Origin: Agitococcus sp.
GTDB lineage: Bacteria; Pseudomonadota; Gammaproteobacteria; Pseudomonadales; Moraxellaceae
DNA: 64,000 nt
Assembly: GCA_030646715.1 (NCBI GenBank)
Contig: JAUSLJ010000037.1
Span: 54,799-118,798, forward strand
Reading direction: 5' to 3'
A program made the translations under genes and the position numbers. Below the pieces are notes generated by a model that made no database searches, had not been told where the DNA came from, and saw only the letters and a list, made by a program, of their open reading frames with translations. This document shows positions 63,881-64,000 of this stretch, piece after piece (the first letter of the stretch is position 1; each line of letters starts with the position of its first letter).

Positions 63881-64000
63881 ACCGAAGTTAAAAGTAGAGG
63901 TTAGGCTATTAGAGCCAGCTTTTGCTTTGGTGGTATCCCACCATTAGCTTTGTTCGGTCGTTCATGGTTGTAAAACCATAGCCATTCTGTCGCATGTTCC
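63881..64000 (-). mobile_element. IS3-family insertion sequence, end (partial)
   Basis: The minus strand encodes the extreme C-terminus of an IS3-family OrfB transposase: EHATEWLWFYNHERPNKANG, then GIPPKQKLALIA and the stop at 63901-63903. The W(L)xxYNxERP and GG(I)xPxQ pattern is typical of IS3 rve-domain ends. The DDE catalytic residues and the other terminus lie beyond the window. The exact IS end was not determined; TTAACCGAAGTTAAAAGTAGAGG after the stop is the candidate terminal region. Confidence 0.82.

Overview
The window is about 64 kb of moderately AT-rich chromosome (roughly 43% G+C by eye) from a Gram-negative gammaproteobacterium. Lipid A genes (lpxH, an LpxL-like acyltransferase, kdsD/kdsC), the Lpt export genes (lptC-lptA-lptB), a LolC/E permease and a stand-alone FimL-type pilus regulator point to the Pseudomonadales. 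The order fimL-dnaQ-rnhA-methyltransferase-gloB-mltD-yejABEF-like-fabI, and the block glnS/ppiB/lpxH, match what I remember of the Pseudomonas aeruginosa PA1792-PA1823 region. The lower G+C and four secreted lipases suggest a lipolytic Moraxellaceae-like organism (Agitococcus-type); that placement is inference.

Layout. 1-4.8 kb: partial lolC/E, a PilZ-like gene, glnS, ppiB, lpxH. 4.8-9.4 kb: a lipase island on the minus strand (lipase, lipase, lipase foldase, lipase). 9.7-14.5 kb: miaE, an LpxL-like acyltransferase and a tellurite/toxic-anion cluster (divergent telA paralogue, telA, terD). 14.5-23 kb: lipocalin, TIGR03643 protein, BaiN-type flavoprotein, dbpA, the DUF2157/DUF4401/GDYXXLXY membrane cluster, a TIGR02450 protein, sohB, nudC. 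23-36.4 kb: the conserved fimL-to-fabI block. 36.4-44 kb: a complete type I restriction-modification system (hsdM-hsdS...hsdR) with a higB-higA toxin-antitoxin pair between hsdS and hsdR. 44-48.9 kb: aspS, yebC, a fourth unlinked lipase, dedA. 49-56 kb: tandem thioredoxin-fold protein, M48 lipoprotein protease, then a glycerol-related trio (FGGY kinase, glpD-type dehydrogenase, AGPS-like flavoenzyme). 56-60 kb: a DUF4062 (TIR-like) gene, murI, tRNA-Gly(GCC), cysS. 60-63.6 kb: kdsD-kdsC-lptC-lptA-lptB. After lptB there is a G+C-richer block, the C-terminal remnant of an alpha/beta hydrolase and the end of an IS3-family transposase.

Gene cooperation. The lipases should use the single foldase (Lif) for periplasmic folding. 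Their glycerol product could feed the FGGY kinase/GlpD genes, and the fatty acids could supply membrane synthesis. The kds and lpt genes form one overlapping operon for Kdo synthesis and LPS transport.

Interspersed palindromic repeats are a strong non-coding theme. At least two composite double-hairpin families of about 70-105 bp (3 and about 5 copies) and several smaller palindromes sit just after stop codons. The most unusual signals are the H-to-P and M-to-V replacement in the oxyanion motif of the three clustered lipases, the higBA pair inside the hsd locus, the DUF4062/coiled-coil protein, and the mobile-element scar after lptB. I found no CRISPR array, prophage or rRNA.
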